From NCBI GenBank assembly GCA_029706075.1, contig JAINUG010000138.1, positions 682,001 through 746,000 of the forward strand: DNA of 64,000 nucleotides. The letters run 5' to 3'. The position numbers were made by a program, and so were the translations under genes. Each line of letters starts with the position of its first letter. The stretch's first letter is position 1. The notes below the pieces were generated by a model that did not search any database, was not told the origin of the DNA, and worked only from the letters and a program-made list of their open reading frames with translations. Positions 12,348-24,218 of this stretch are shown piece after piece. This DNA comes from Aldrovandia affinis (Eukaryota > Chordata > Actinopteri > Notacanthiformes > Halosauridae).

Positions 12348-13090
12348 CGGGCCTCCCACGTTGTCCAGTGGTTCAGGCGACAGCCCTCCATCCAGCTCCA
12401 AGTATCCTTCAGGCATTCGGAGAAGCATGAGAGTGTTGAATGGAGGAAAAGAGTAAATGCTGAGTCGTCAACATAGAAATGGTAGGAGAAGCCATGGGAG
12501 GAGATTATAGAACCAAGAGATTGCATGTAAAGGGAGAAGAGAAGGGAGGTGAGTACCTTGGGGGACACCCATAGGAAGGTCATGGGATCTAGATAACCTT
12601 AAGTTGACAGGAGGAGTGTGTGGTCAACCATGTCAAAAGCTGCAGGTCCAGAAGAATTAGGACTGAAAAGAGAGTAACTGACAAAATACACTCTAGCTGA
12701 GTGAAGTGCTTCACTGAGGGCAGTTTCAGTGGAGTAACCAACCCTGAAGCCAGACCGAAAGAGGTCAAGAAGGTTGTTCAGTAAGACAAAATTAGAAAGT
12801 TGGTTTGATACAACATGTTACAACATGTTTGAAGAAAAAGGGGAAGAGAGAAACTGGATGATAATTCTGGATGGCAGATGGATCTGAAATCTGTTTCTTC
12901 AACAGGGGGAGACTCAGGCCTCCTTGAATGCTGCAGGCACAGAGCATGTAGAAGTGTGTGAAGAATTGATCAGGGATTCGATGGATGGGAGTATTCTAGG
13001 TGACATGGCCTGGAGAAGAGATGAGAGAATAGGGTCCAGAGTGTAGATAGTCGGACATTCAGTTGAGAGATGTCAGCATCTGTAAGGAGA
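12348..13090 (-). mobile_element. decayed L2 LINE fragment with SINE-like head
   Basis: From about 12385 the minus strand encodes an L2-type reverse transcriptase: QSLGSIISSHGFSYHFYVDD, the counterpart of KSLGSVISAHDFSYHCYADD in the copies at 16.9 and 22.3 kb. Further upstream parts are recognisable to about 13080. Many stops and frameshifts are present. The first ~35 bases (GGCCTCCCACGTTGTCCAG) resemble the head of the SINE at 57.3 kb and may be a truncated SINE. Confidence 0.7.
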
Positions 13091-13212
13091 GAGAATGCCT
13101 ATGCCTATGATTATCAATACCTTTTTTTAGATTTTGAGTTATTAAACCCTTTTATAAAATTTTTTGGGACTTTAAAATTTTTTTAATTACAGAAAAAATG
13201 TTAAAAAATGTA

Positions 13213-13873
13213 TTTTAATCGACCATAATCAGACACCAGTTCAATGCTAAACATGTTGCAGCTAGCGTGGAAGCCAGAGTATCCATCAGAGATAAACAAT
13301 TACCATTGCCAGATGACGGGGTTGCCAAGATGTAAGACAACTCTAACAAAGTAACCAACTCACTGGCTCACTGGACAGTCAGACCACATAATATGGGATA
13401 TAGGTGCTAGATACCTGAATGTTTTGATGCAGAAAGACAATTTCGAAAAAAAAGCATCTTCCAAAGGTCCTTTCACTATCATATTCCTAAAATTGCTGCA
13501 CTTTGTTAAAAATTGCACTGGTCTGTGTAGTAGCTAAAATAAACAAGATTTTGCTGTTAAACTTATGTATATGTCTATTCATTGAGCTGTATACCAAAAT
13601 CCATTTGAATTGAAAAATGTTGCTTCTGTCAAATATTGGTTTTTAAATTTATTAATTAATTACAAATCTAATTAATTAGATTAATTTATTATGTCCCACC
13701 ACTAAAAATTTTTAATGTGTGTATTATTAGACCATAATCACCAGTTCATGGTAGGTTTGAGCTCGCAGTATCCATCAGAGATAAACAATTACCATTGCCT
13801 GTTGCTGGACAACTCAAGACACACACAGTCAGAACATAATATGGGATATAGATAGATACCTAATGTTTTGATG
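13213..13873 (+). repeat. direct repeat pair, ~515 bp apart
   Basis: Segments near 13213-13427 and 13728-13873 share TATCCATCAGAGATAAACAA followed by TTACCATTGCC, and later CATAATATGGGATATAG and AATGTTTTGATG. The second unit is shortened by small deletions. Not coding; identity unknown. Confidence 0.7.
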
Positions 13874-14198
13874 AGTAAAACCTATCATAATATCATGAGC
13901 TATACAATATACTATGATGTTCTGTATGTCTGTATATCTGCTAGGTTTCTACTCTGGTTTTTAAAATATTTATCTTGTATTTATTATGTCCTGTATGTCT
14001 TGTGTGTTCTTTCACTCCTGTACCAGTGCTGCTGTGACAAACCAAATGTCCCCCCCCCCAGGATTAATAAAGGCTATTTATTCTATTCTAAAATAGCTGG
14101 ATTATTCCAGACGTGTCTCAGAATCAGTCCAATTTATTTACACACATTCCTTAACTATCCATATGGATACATCTTAAGTTTGGGCTCTATACTAAGTA

Positions 14199-14931
14199 CA
14201 GTGGAGCCTCAGTTATCGGGCATAATCCGTTCCAGAAAGTCGGCCGAAAACCGAAATGCTTGAAAACCGAGGTAATATTTCCCATAAGAAATAATGTAAA
14301 TCCAATTAATCCGTTCCACACACCCAAAAATATTAACAAATACAAATACATTTTGTTCAGAATAACTATAGTTCTACATGCAGAAAACAATAAGAAATAA
14401 ATATAAAAGACAAATAAATAGAATAAATGAACATTTAACTTCACTTTACCTTTATTGAAGACTCTTGTTGGCATATGTAAGACGGTGAAGAGGGGGGAGG
14501 GAGGAGGAGAGGTGTTATTGTTTGGAAGGGGAATCCCCCTCCATAAAGACATCAGATAGCCTAAGTCTTTTTCTAGGGTTTTTTCCCTTCTCTGTCTCTT
14601 TGTGCCACTAGGACCTGCTTGAGACTGACTGGATCCCTCTCTCACTAAAAACCTGTCCAGAAAGGTGTTTTTTTTTGCCTCCGCTTAAAAATGTGCCTGA
14701 AATGTGACAAGGCATTGTCATTAAACATGTTTACGACACGGCTTGCACCAGCTTTGCTTGGGGAAATCATGCGGCAGCAAGCTAACAGGAACGTACAGGT
14801 TCGTAACGGACGGATTTCCTTGCTCGATAACCGAGGAGATGTACGATTTGCGAGACATATTTTCCCTGAAAAAAGTGATCGATAACCGAATCGTACGATA
14901 ACGGAGGTGCTCGATAACCGAGGTTCCACTG
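14199..14931. mobile_element. pogo/Tigger-like MITE
   Basis: Flanked by TA (14197-14198 and 14932-14933). The left end CAGTGGAGCCTCAGTTATCG and the inverted right end CAGTGGAACCTCGGTTATCG are terminal inverted repeats of the pogo-type pattern. The 733-bp interior repeats CGATAACCGA motifs near the right end. Overlapping open frames show no transposase motif, so the element is non-autonomous. Confidence 0.85.
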
Positions 14932-15113
14932 TAGTTTTTGAAATATAGGGGTCCAATTTGAATTTTGAACATGATTTTGTTTCCTAGCAACTACATTTTG
15001 TTCAGAGTAAAAACCCTTTGGCGTCAACCAAAGATCTGATCAGGACATATTGATTTTTTTACTTTTGAATTTCTATTTTTTTCTAACTTTTGAACTTCAA
15101 TTTCCCAATCTTT

Positions 15114-15482
15114 TTGGCGGCACGGTGGTGCAGTGGATAGCACTGTCGCCTCACAGCAAGAAGGTCTCGGGTTCGAATCCAGGCCGGGGGCCTTTCTGTG
15201 TGGAGTTTGCATGTTCTCCCCGTGTCCGCGTGGGTTTCCTCCGGGTACTCCGGTTTCTTCCCACAGTCCAAAGACATGCACGTTAGGCTAATTGGAGAGT
15301 CTAAATTGCCCGTAGGTATGAGTGTGTGAGTGAATGGTGTATGTAGTGCCCTGCGATGGATTGGCGACCTGTCCAGGGTGTATTCCTGCCTCTCGCCCCA
15401 ATGCATGCTGGGATAGGCTCCAGCCCCCCTGTGACCCTAACTAGGAATAAGCGGCTGAAGAGATGAGATGAGATGAGAGATG
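15114..15482 (+). mobile_element. tRNA-derived SINE, complete, with 15-bp TSD
   Basis: Perfect 15-base target-site duplication AATTTCCCAATCTTT (15099-15113 and 15483-15497). The head has an A box-like GGTGCAGTGGATAGC and a B box GGTTCGAATCC. The body (GTGGAGTTTGCATGTTCTCC, then CAGTCCAAAGACATGC, TCTAAATTGCCC, GGATAGGCTCCAGCCCCCC) is a sequence I recognise as very widespread in fish genomes. The tail is (GATGA)n. The intact TSD argues for fairly recent insertion. From 15498 to 15960 I see nothing coding. Confidence 0.92.
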
Positions 15483-15959
15483 AATTTCCCAATCTTTGAA
15501 AAAACTGAATTCACACCAGCACTGAGTAATCTGTGTCAAACACCCACTTGCAAAATGGGCCTCCTATACTTTCCAGTAACAATAGTTTCCTAGTACTGGA
15601 CCTAATTATAGGCATTGCAGCTCTGGTCTTGATTCTGTTGACGTCAATGAAATGGGTTCACAGGTGGAATGTCCGAGGAGACCCAGTATGTCAGTTCACC
15701 CACTAATCCTCTGAGATCCTAGGTACAATTTTGTGCCAGGTTGGTGAATTGCCTTGGACACTTTACAAAGCCACTCAGGAAACAGATAGCAGCTCCTATC
15801 TCTTTCTCAGGGCTGTGTTCCTGCCAAGAAGTTTTAATCAGATGGTTGAGGTGCTATTTATTGTGCTTTGAGAATCTTCGTTGGGCACAACAATAGTATA
15901 AACTCGTAGTGAGAGATCAAATGAGCATGGAACAAGAGAGGCCAATGAAAAACAAGTAT

Positions 15960-17795
15960 TGTAGAAGGAACTCACTCCTGGCTTCCTTCTCCTCTAACCT
16001 CTCCTCTGCTAAGTCTGCATTTTTCCTTTCTAAGATTCAATCTTCTGTTTCCAACCCACGTAAACTCTATTCTACGTTTTCCTCTCTCCTCACCCCCTCC
16101 TCCTCCCCCACCCCCTCCTCTCTAACCGCCGATGACTTCTCATCCTTCTTTCACGAGAAGGTCGATGTCATTCGCAACTCCTTCCCCCCAACCTCTCCCT
16201 CACCCATCTCGCTACCTAAACCTCCCATCCCTCTGTCCTCCTTCTCGTCCCCTTCCTGACTCAGACATCCTTCAACTTGTTCTCTCCCACCGTCCCACCA
16301 CCTGCCCTCTTGATCCCATTCCTTCCCCCCTCTTCCAGTCCATTGCTATGGACATCCTCCCATTTGTCTCCAATGTCATTAACTCCTCTCTTTCCTCTGG
16401 CTCTGTCCCCTCCTCCCTCAAATGCGCTCATGTTGTCCCCCTCCTCAAAAAACCCTCTCTGAATCCTGATGTCATCTCTAACTACCGACCTGTCTCTCTC
16501 CTCCCATTCCTTTCCAAAACATTAGAGCGGGCTGTCTATAATCAACTGTCTGCTCATCTCTCACAGAACGACCTGCTTGATCCCAACCAATCTGGGTTCA
16601 GATCAGGCCACTCCACAGAGACTGCTCTCCTTGCGGTCACTGAGGCTCTTCACGGGGCTAAGTCCCGATCCCTTAGCTCCGTCCTCCTCCTCGACCTGTC
16701 GGCGGCATTCGACACCGTGGACCACCGGATCCTGCTCTCATCTCTCGTCGAGATGGGAATCTCTGGATCTGCGTTGACATGGTTTGAGTCCTACCTGGCT
16801 GACCGGTCCTACCAGGTGGCCTGGAGAGGATCCCTCTCCTCTCCCCACACCCTCTCTACTGGAGTCCGGTGCTAGGCCCCGTCCTATTCTCTCTGTACAC
16901 CAAGTCACTTGGCTCTGTTATTTCTGCTCATGATTTTTCCTATCACTGTTATGCTGATGACACTCAACTCTTTCTCTCCTTCCCTCCATCTGATACCCAG
17001 GTCCCGGCACGGATCTCTGCATGCTTGGCTGACATCTCCGCATGGATGTCCACCCACCACCTGAAGCTGAACCTGGGGAAGACAGAGCTGCTCTTTTTCC
17101 CTGCGAAGGGCTCCCCGACGATTGATGCGTCAATCACCATGGAAGGCTCCATAGTGTCTCCGTCTCAGTCTGCCAGGAGCCTTGGAGTGACCCTGGACAA
17201 CCAGCTGTGCTTCTCAAGCCATATTGCAGCGATCACTTGGACCTGCCGTTTCTCCCTCCACAACATTCGGAGGATCCGACCGTTCCTCACCCAAGAGGCC
17301 ACTCAACTCCTGGTCCAGGCCCTGGTGATCTCACGTCTGGACTACTGCAATTCCTTGCTGGCAGGCCTTCCGACCTGTGCCATCAAGCCTCTGCAACTAG
17401 TCCAGAACGCTGCCGCTCGCCTGGTGTTCAACCAGCCGAAGTTCACACACGTCACCCCTCTACTCTCCTCTCTGCACTGGCTCCCCATCGCAGCACACAT
17501 CAGATTCAAGTCACTGGTGCTTGCTTTTCAAGCGGCCAGAGGTATTGCTCCCCCATACCTCCAGTCACTCATCACTCCCTACACCCCGCCCAGACTCCTC
17601 CGCTCCGCCTCCTCTGGCAAACTGACTGCCCCATCCCTCCGGGCGCCTGGCAGCCGCTGCTCGCGGTCTCGCCTCTTCTCTGTCCTGGTCCCTCGCTGGT
17701 GGAACGACCTCCCGCAATCGGTCAGGACTGCGGAATCACTTCCAATCTTCCGCAAGAGACTCAAAACCAACCTCTTCAGACTCCACTACCACTGA
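15960..17795 (+). pseudogene. L2 reverse transcriptase ORF2, frameshifted
   Basis: Three frames make up the product: 15960-16259 (linker before the RT), 16132-16875 (RT fingers and palm through VAWRGSL) and 16869-17795 (YADD box to the C-terminal WNDLPQSVR..FRLHYH end). The C-terminal part from 16869 is open over 308 codons. The breaks mean no full-length protein is made. The corresponding frame in copy B is uninterrupted over the shared region. Confidence 0.9.
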
Positions 17796-18058
17796 ACACT
17801 GTCCATCTAGTCAATCTGTCGTCGCCACTGTTTACTTGTTCTACACTATTAAATATATTTTTTTTTTAAACACTAACCTTTTCTTTCCCAGTGTTACAGG
17901 TATGATACGCAGACGCCTGCAATGATGTCTATTGCTGTATTACTGCACTGATCTTGTGCGCTAACTATGATTGTTCTTACCTTGTATTAATGCACATCTT
18001 GTAAGTCGCTCTGGATAAGAGCGTCTGCTAAATGCTTAAAATGTAAAATGTAAATGTA
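15960..18058 (+). mobile_element. L2-clade LINE, 5'-truncated, copy A
   Basis: Reverse transcriptase motifs in order: NYRPVSLLPFLSKTLER, GFRSGHSTETALL, LLDLSAAFDTVDH, then GPVLFSLYTKSLGSV, YADDTQLFLSF (intact YADD catalytic box) and LNLGKTELLFFP. The 3' end has GTCGCTCTGGATAAGAGCGT, a GC-rich hairpin with GGATAA in its loop, as in the UnaL2 tail, then an AAATGTAAA-type tail. Endonuclease and 5' parts are absent. Two frameshifts are visible: near 16250, and a one-base loss near 16865 relative to copy B (GGAGTCCGG against GGAGTCCCGG). Confidence 0.92.
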
Positions 18059-18137
18059 CCTGCAATTAGTAGACCCAGGCCTGTAGAATTCAAGATGATA
18101 CATAACATTTCATTTTCATTTGAACTTATAACTTTAT

Positions 18138-18862
18138 ATAAGAACATAAGAATACATAATGACGAAAACGGGATGTTCAGCCCATCTAGGCATGTCATAT
18201 CCTAATCTAAAGAATATATAGTACTGCATCTAGCCTGGACTTGAAAGTGTTTCTGTCTCTACTACCCGACCTGGCAAGCTGTTCCAGGCATTGACAACTC
18301 TCTGTGTAAAGAAAAACTTCTTAATATCTGTGCGGAATTTGCCTTTAATGAATTTCCACCTGTGGCCTCTTGTTCTGCTGACCCCACTTATCTTTAAAAA
18401 AAAATGGTATTTCACTTGTTAATCCCTTTTTAGGAATTTAAAAACCTCAATCAAATTCTCCCTAAGTCTCCGTTTGCTAAGCTTAAATAGATTGAGTGCC
18501 TTAAGTGTATCATCATAACTTTTACCTTTCATACCAGGTATCAGTTTAGTTACCCTTCTTTGAACTTTTTCAAGAGCTTCTATAACTTTCTTGTAGTGCA
18601 GTGCCCAGAACTGCACACAGTATTCTAAGTGAGGTCTGACAAAGGCATTATATAGCATTAATATAACCTCCTTTGATTTATACTCAATACTTTTAGCTAT
18701 ATATCCCAGCATCCTGTTGGCTTTTTTCACTGCTGTAGCACACTGCTTTGATGCAGATAGGCTTTTATCAACTACAATTCCTAAGTCTTTTTCAAATTGA
18801 ACACCTACTAACTTTTCTCCTCCCATAAAATACTCCTGTCTAATGTTTTTAGTTCCCACAAT
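18138..18862 (-). mobile_element. CR1-like LINE 3' fragment (unit A)
   Basis: Minus-strand frames give VQFEKDLGIVVDKSLSASKQ, YNAFVRPHLEYCVQFWA, KVQRRVTKLIPGM and, after a frame change near 18417, RTDIKKFFFTQRVVNAWNSL. These are C-terminal features of CR1-superfamily ORF2. It is 5'-truncated, without a reverse transcriptase core, and matches the longer copy at 40.8-43.3 kb. Confidence 0.85.
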
Positions 18863-21594
18863 ATGTCCTTTAACTTGAACTGCAACAGCAGCACAGTGCA
18901 TCGAAATGTGAGTAATGCTTTATACATGCAAAGAGTCTTTGGAGTGGGTTTCCAGTGATTGTATCCCAAATATAAGAAAACGATCCCCTGTGATGACAAT
19001 GACCCACTGAGGACAATAGCTGTAACAGCTGGTTTGGCAGAACAGGCTGCTTGAGTGAACTGTAACAGATTATAACATTACAATCTTATACAGTTTCCTG
19101 AAAGACTCCACATTTAGCTTCCTTTTTGTCAATAAGTAGCTATCATAACCTATAGTGCAGCCTTACTTTTAAATAACTAAATAAAACCAGCTAAATAAAT
19201 GTATGATAGCTGGTTTTATTCAATATTCATTTTTTTCTTCTTGGTTTGAGTGAAACCATTTTACCTTGCAAGCATGAGCTGCATAGGCAAACATTTATTT
19301 TTATATGGTTATATCAGTAAGCATGATTATGCATATATAATATATAATACATAGTACATATTATTATTGTTAATTATTAAGGTTGCAAATCATGCAAAAA
19401 TTGAAGAAAAGACCAATCACCGATGACAGTCACTTCCTCTAGTGGCTCTCTTCACTTGGTCATTGTGGGGTGTGGAGATGCGGGGTAGGGGGCATAGCCC
19501 TGCTAAAGGTCGGTGAAGATAGAAGTTAGATAACCTTGAAATTGGCTTCTGGATGGAATTTTCCAATTTCCCAATCTTACAGATTCCCCAGTTCTGCTTA
19601 GTAATCTATTCCAAACGCCCACATCATGCAAATATGGCTTCCCAATGTGGCTGTCAACGCCTCTCATTATTTTTGTATTAGTTTCAATAGTGGGTCAGGA
19701 AAGAAGTGTGACACTGCCCTGTAATGGACTTACAATGTATTGTACCCCTAGTTCTGATATTAGTAGCAATGTATTAAATAAATATTTCTGTATTCTTTAT
19801 ATAATGTATAAAGAATAAAAGGTGCAGATTTGTATTTAGTATAAGCTAACTTATATGTATGCTCTGCACAATTGACCCATACTTTAAATATATACATTTA
19901 GGAAAGAGGACATTAAGGGCACTTGAGTATCTGCTAGTGTACCTGAGTTAAAGCCAACAGGTACTCTAGCACTACAGGCAGAATATTGAATATTAAAATA
20001 AGTACACACACTTTACTTTATCATTATAATAATAATTATTAAGAGCAACAATAGGGTCTCAAGTGCTGAAAAAACAAAACCGCAAAGTGAACTTGCACTT
20101 TTGCACTTGAGTGCTAGATATTTGACCAGATGGATTTTTCTCAGGCAAACTTGTGGTTATGTGGCTATGCAAACCGCTAAAGTGTTTTCCACTTTTTAAC
20201 ATGTCAAAATATTTTCTAAACATATAGGTGCATAACGTTGGTTAATGTGCTCTCTCTCAGAAGGAAAATGTCAGGGACAATGTCTGTAGAGCACACAATA
20301 CCCAGTGAACCCCGACTTTAATTCTAACTTCAGTTACTTTCTGTCTCTTAAAACAGACCTGAGATCAGCCTTATTCGACACCAAAATCTATTATGGCTTC
20401 TGTTTCAGTTACATAAAGTGCACATGACAGCATACAAATGCCCATGCTTTCAGCATGTCAACTCTCCAAACCGTCTCTTTTGAGAGCATAAACTTGCAAA
20501 TTTGCTCTCAAAAGAGTTAAATGAGTTAAAATAGTTACCCCCCATTGACTCTTGAATGGAAAACACCATTGAAACAAAACTCTCTGAAGCATTATAGTTA
20601 GCCATAAGGGGGCAGGTATTCAAAAATTAATTTACATTTTTCTATTGCTCCGCTCAATATCAGAGTTAAGCTCCTACGTAGCAGAAGTATGAATATGAAA
20701 CAACTTTTTCTGCGCAACTGTTGTATTAACTGGAGGAACTTAAGCAGTTGCTTCAGTCGATCAACTATGAATAGGGCCCATTGTCTTTAAGGGCATATGC
20801 TAATCAATCTAACCAAACTAAACCTTCCTGGATTAATCTGGCATCATATCTCCGTGCCAAAGAGATATATTTGCACATGAAATTAGAGAGAATCTTCTCA
20901 TCACTGAAGCTAACATCTACCATCGATTGAAAGTCGAGGGGGTGGGAGGACGCATGAAAGTGAAGATTAGGTCAATACAAACATCTAGTTGTGGATATTT
21001 TTTTTTGCTTTCAAAGCTGGCTTTGTTTATACTACACACACACCTCTGCCAGTGAATAGGAACATGTGTGGCATGTGTTGGGGAAATCCCTACAGTTTAT
21101 ACTATGAACTCAACTAACAAGATATCATTGATGCCATACTTAATTACTTATTGCCTACACCATGGACTGTTTGACTAACAAACACTATTTAAATGAATAC
21201 AACCACAACAGAGGCCTTCACATTCAAAGCGGTCTTCTGATTTGTTGAGCACATGGATATACTGCATATGTATTGTTAGAATCCCCTCACAAACATATAA
21301 ATATATACATTGGGTATTGTCACACGCCACGTGACAAACCCAGAACGGGAACAGAGCAGTCCAGTCACGGAGTGGAGTTTGTCGGTCTACAGACCAGATT
21401 TTTTTTTTTTTTTTTCCTCTGTCTCTCCTCCCAGACATGGGGAAGAGACAGTGGGAGTAGCAGGTTAACATATAACAAACACAAACAGACAAAATCTTCA
21501 CCCTACTCACCATGAAGCTTTTGGGTAAAAACAACTAAAATAACAAACTAAAATAATCCAAATTTACAGGACACCGCGCCTCTTCCTCCGGAGT
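18863..21594. other. no gene recognised (unit A flank)
   Basis: AT-rich DNA with no supported gene. Two perfect 13-base inverted repeats stand out: AATAAAACCAGCT at 19180-19192 with its complement at 19208-19220, and CTCTTTTGAGAGC at 20475-20487 with its complement at 20504-20516. Both recur in unit B. The 119- and 80-codon frames near 21.2-21.5 kb overlap antisense and show no family signature. Confidence 0.6.
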
Positions 21595-21643
21595 TCCCCT
21601 GGAACCTCCCCAGGCACACACATATCCAGTGACCTTTCAAGTG

Positions 21644-23418
21644 ACCGTCCCACCACCTGCCCTCTTGATCCCATTCCTTCCCCCCTCTTCCAGTCCATTG
21701 CTATGGACATCCTCCCATTTGTCTCCAATGTCATTAACTCCTCTCTTTCCTCTGGCTCTGTCCCCTCCTCCCTCAAATGCGCTCATGTTGTCCCCCTCCT
21801 CAAAAAACCCTCTCTGAATCCTGATGTCATCTCTAACTACCGACCTGTCTCTCTCCTCCCATTCCTTTCCAAAACATTAGAGCGGGCTGTCTATAATCAA
21901 CTGTCTGCTCATCTCTCACAGAACGACCTGCTTGATCCCAACCAATCTGGGTTCAGATCAGGCCACTCCACAGAGACTGCTCTCCTTGCGGTCACTGAGG
22001 CTCTTCACGGGGCTAAGTCCCGATCCCTTAGCTCCGTCCTCCTCCTCGACCTGTCGGCGGCATTCGACACCGTGGACCACCGGATCCTGCTCTCATCTCT
22101 CATCGAGATGGGAATCTCTGGATCTGCGTTGACATGGTTTGAGTCCTACCTGGCTGACCGGTCCTACCAGGTGGCCTGGAGAGGATCCCTCTCCTCTCCC
22201 CACACCCTCTCTACTGGAGTCCCGGTGCTAGGCCCCGTCCTATTCTCTCTGTACACCAAGTCACTTGGCTCTGTTATTTCTGCTCATGATTTTTCCTATC
22301 ACTGTTATGCTGATGACACTCAACTCTTTCTCTCCTTCCCTCCATCTGATACCCAGGTCCCGGCACGGATCTCTGCATGCTTGGCTGACATCTCCGCATG
22401 GATGTCCACCCACCACCTGAAGCTGAACCTGGGGAAGACAGAGCTGCTCTTTTTCCCTGCGAAGGGCTCCCCGACGATTGATCCGTCAATCACCATGGAA
22501 GGCTCCATAGTGTCTCCGTCTCAGTCTGCCAGGAGCCTTGGAGTGACCCTGGACAACCAGCTGTGCTTCTCAAGCCATATTGCAGCGATCACTTGGACCT
22601 GCCGTTTCTCCCTCCACAACATTCGGAGGATCCGACCGTTCCTCACCCAAGAGGCCACTCAACTCCTGGTCCAGGCCCTGGTGATCTCACGTCTGGACTA
22701 CTGCAATTCCTTGCTGGCAGGCCTTCCGACCTGTGCCATCAAGCCTCTGCAACTAGTCCAGAACGCTGCCGCTCGCCTGGTGTTCAACCAGCCGAAGTTC
22801 ACACACGTCACCCCTCTACTCTCCTCTCTGCACTGGCTCCCCATCGCAGCACACATCAGATTCAAGTCACTGGTGCTTGCGTTTCAAGCGGCCAGAGGTA
22901 TTGCTCCCCCATACCTCCAGTCACTCATCACTCCCTACACCCCGCCCAGACTCCTCCGCTCCGCCTCCTCTGGCAAACTGACTGCCCCATCCCTCCGGGC
23001 GCCTGGCAGCCGCTGCTCGCGGTCTCGCCTCTTCTCTGTCCTGGTCCCTCGCTGGTGGAACGACCTCCCGCAATCGGTCAGGACTGCGGAATCACTTCCA
23101 ATCTTCCGCAAGAGACTCAAAACCAACCTCTTCAGACTCCACTACCACTGAACACTGTCCATCTAGTCAATCTGTCGTCGCCACTGTTTACTTGTTCTAC
23201 ACTATTAAATATATATATATTTTTTAAACACTAACCTTTTCTTTCCCAGTGTTACAGGTATGATACGCAGACGCCTGCAATGATGTCTATTGCTGTATTA
23301 CTGCACTGATCTTGTGCGCTAACTATGATTGTTCTTACCTTGTATTAATGCACATCTTGTAAGTCGCTCTGGATAAGAGCGTCTGCTAAATGCTTAAAAT
23401 GTAAAATGTAAATGTAAC
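21644..23418 (+). mobile_element. L2-clade LINE, copy B (duplicated 3' part)
   Basis: Same element as copy A but starting at the duplication junction, so it lacks about 330 bases of 5' sequence present in copy A. The YADD catalytic box, C-terminal region, hairpin tail (GCTCTGGATAAGAGC) and AAATGTAAATGTAA end are all present. Confidence 0.95.
21703..23151 (+). pseudogene. L2 reverse transcriptase ORF2, open but 5'-truncated
   Basis: 482 codons stay open from MDILPFVSNVINSSL to FRLHYH. The frame includes the RT palm (LLDLSAAFDTVDHR), YADDTQLF and the C-terminal half ending in WNDLPQSVRTAESLPIF. The endonuclease domain is missing and the start Met is internal to the RT, so it is a relic fragment despite the intact frame. 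Antisense frames in this interval are shadows. Confidence 0.88.
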
Positions 23419-23495
23419 TGCAATTAGTAGACCCAGGCCTGTAGAATTCAAGATGATACATAACATTTCATTTTCATTTGAACTTATAACTTTAT

Positions 23496-24218
23496 ATAAG
23501 AACATAAGAATACATAATGACGAAAACGGGATGTTCAGCCCATCTAGGCATGTCATATCCTAATCTAAAGAATATATAGTACTGCATCTAGCCTGGACTT
23601 GAAAGTGTTTCTGTCTCTACTACCCGACCTGGCAAGCTGTTCCAGGCATTGACAACTCTCTGTGTAAAGAAAAACTTCTTAATATCTGTGCGGAATTTGC
23701 CTTTAATGAATTTCCACCTGTGGCCTCTTGTTCTGCTGACCCCACTTATCTTTAAAAAAAAATGGTATTTCACTTGTTAATCCCTTTTTAGGAATTAAAA
23801 ACCTCAATCAAATTCTCCCTAAGTCTCCGTTTGCTAAGCTTAAATAGATTGAGTGCCTTAAGTGCATCATCATAACTTTTACCTTTCATACCAGGTATCA
23901 GTTTAGTTACCCTTCTTTGAACTTTTTCAAGAGCTTCTATAACTTTCTTGTAGTGCAGTGCCCAGAACTGCACACAGTATTCTAAGTGAGGTCTGACAAA
24001 GGCATTATATAACATTAATATAACCTCCTTTGATTTATACTCAATACTTTTAGCTATATATCCCAGCATCCTGTTGGCTTTTTTCACTGCTGTAGCACAC
24101 TGCTTTGATGCAGATAGGCTTTTATCAACTACAATTCCTAAGTCTTTTTCAAATTGAACACCTACTAACTTTTCTCCTCCCATAAAATACTCCTGTCTAA
24201 TGTTTTTAGTTCCCACAA
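23496..24218 (-). mobile_element. CR1-like LINE 3' fragment (unit B)
   Basis: Duplicate of the fragment at 18138-18862, with the same truncation point and the same flanks. The main frame (23788-24258) is shifted near its end by a one-base difference from unit A (GGAATTAAAAAC against GGAATTTAAAAAC). Confidence 0.85.

Noticed and set aside
14187..14956. 103- and 152-codon ORFs on the minus strand
   Set aside because: They lie inside the pogo-like MITE (one overruns it) and show no transposase motif.
16918..17133. Minus-strand ORFs opposite the L2 ORF2 (and same at 22.3 kb)
   Set aside because: Antisense shadows of the conserved reverse transcriptase frame.
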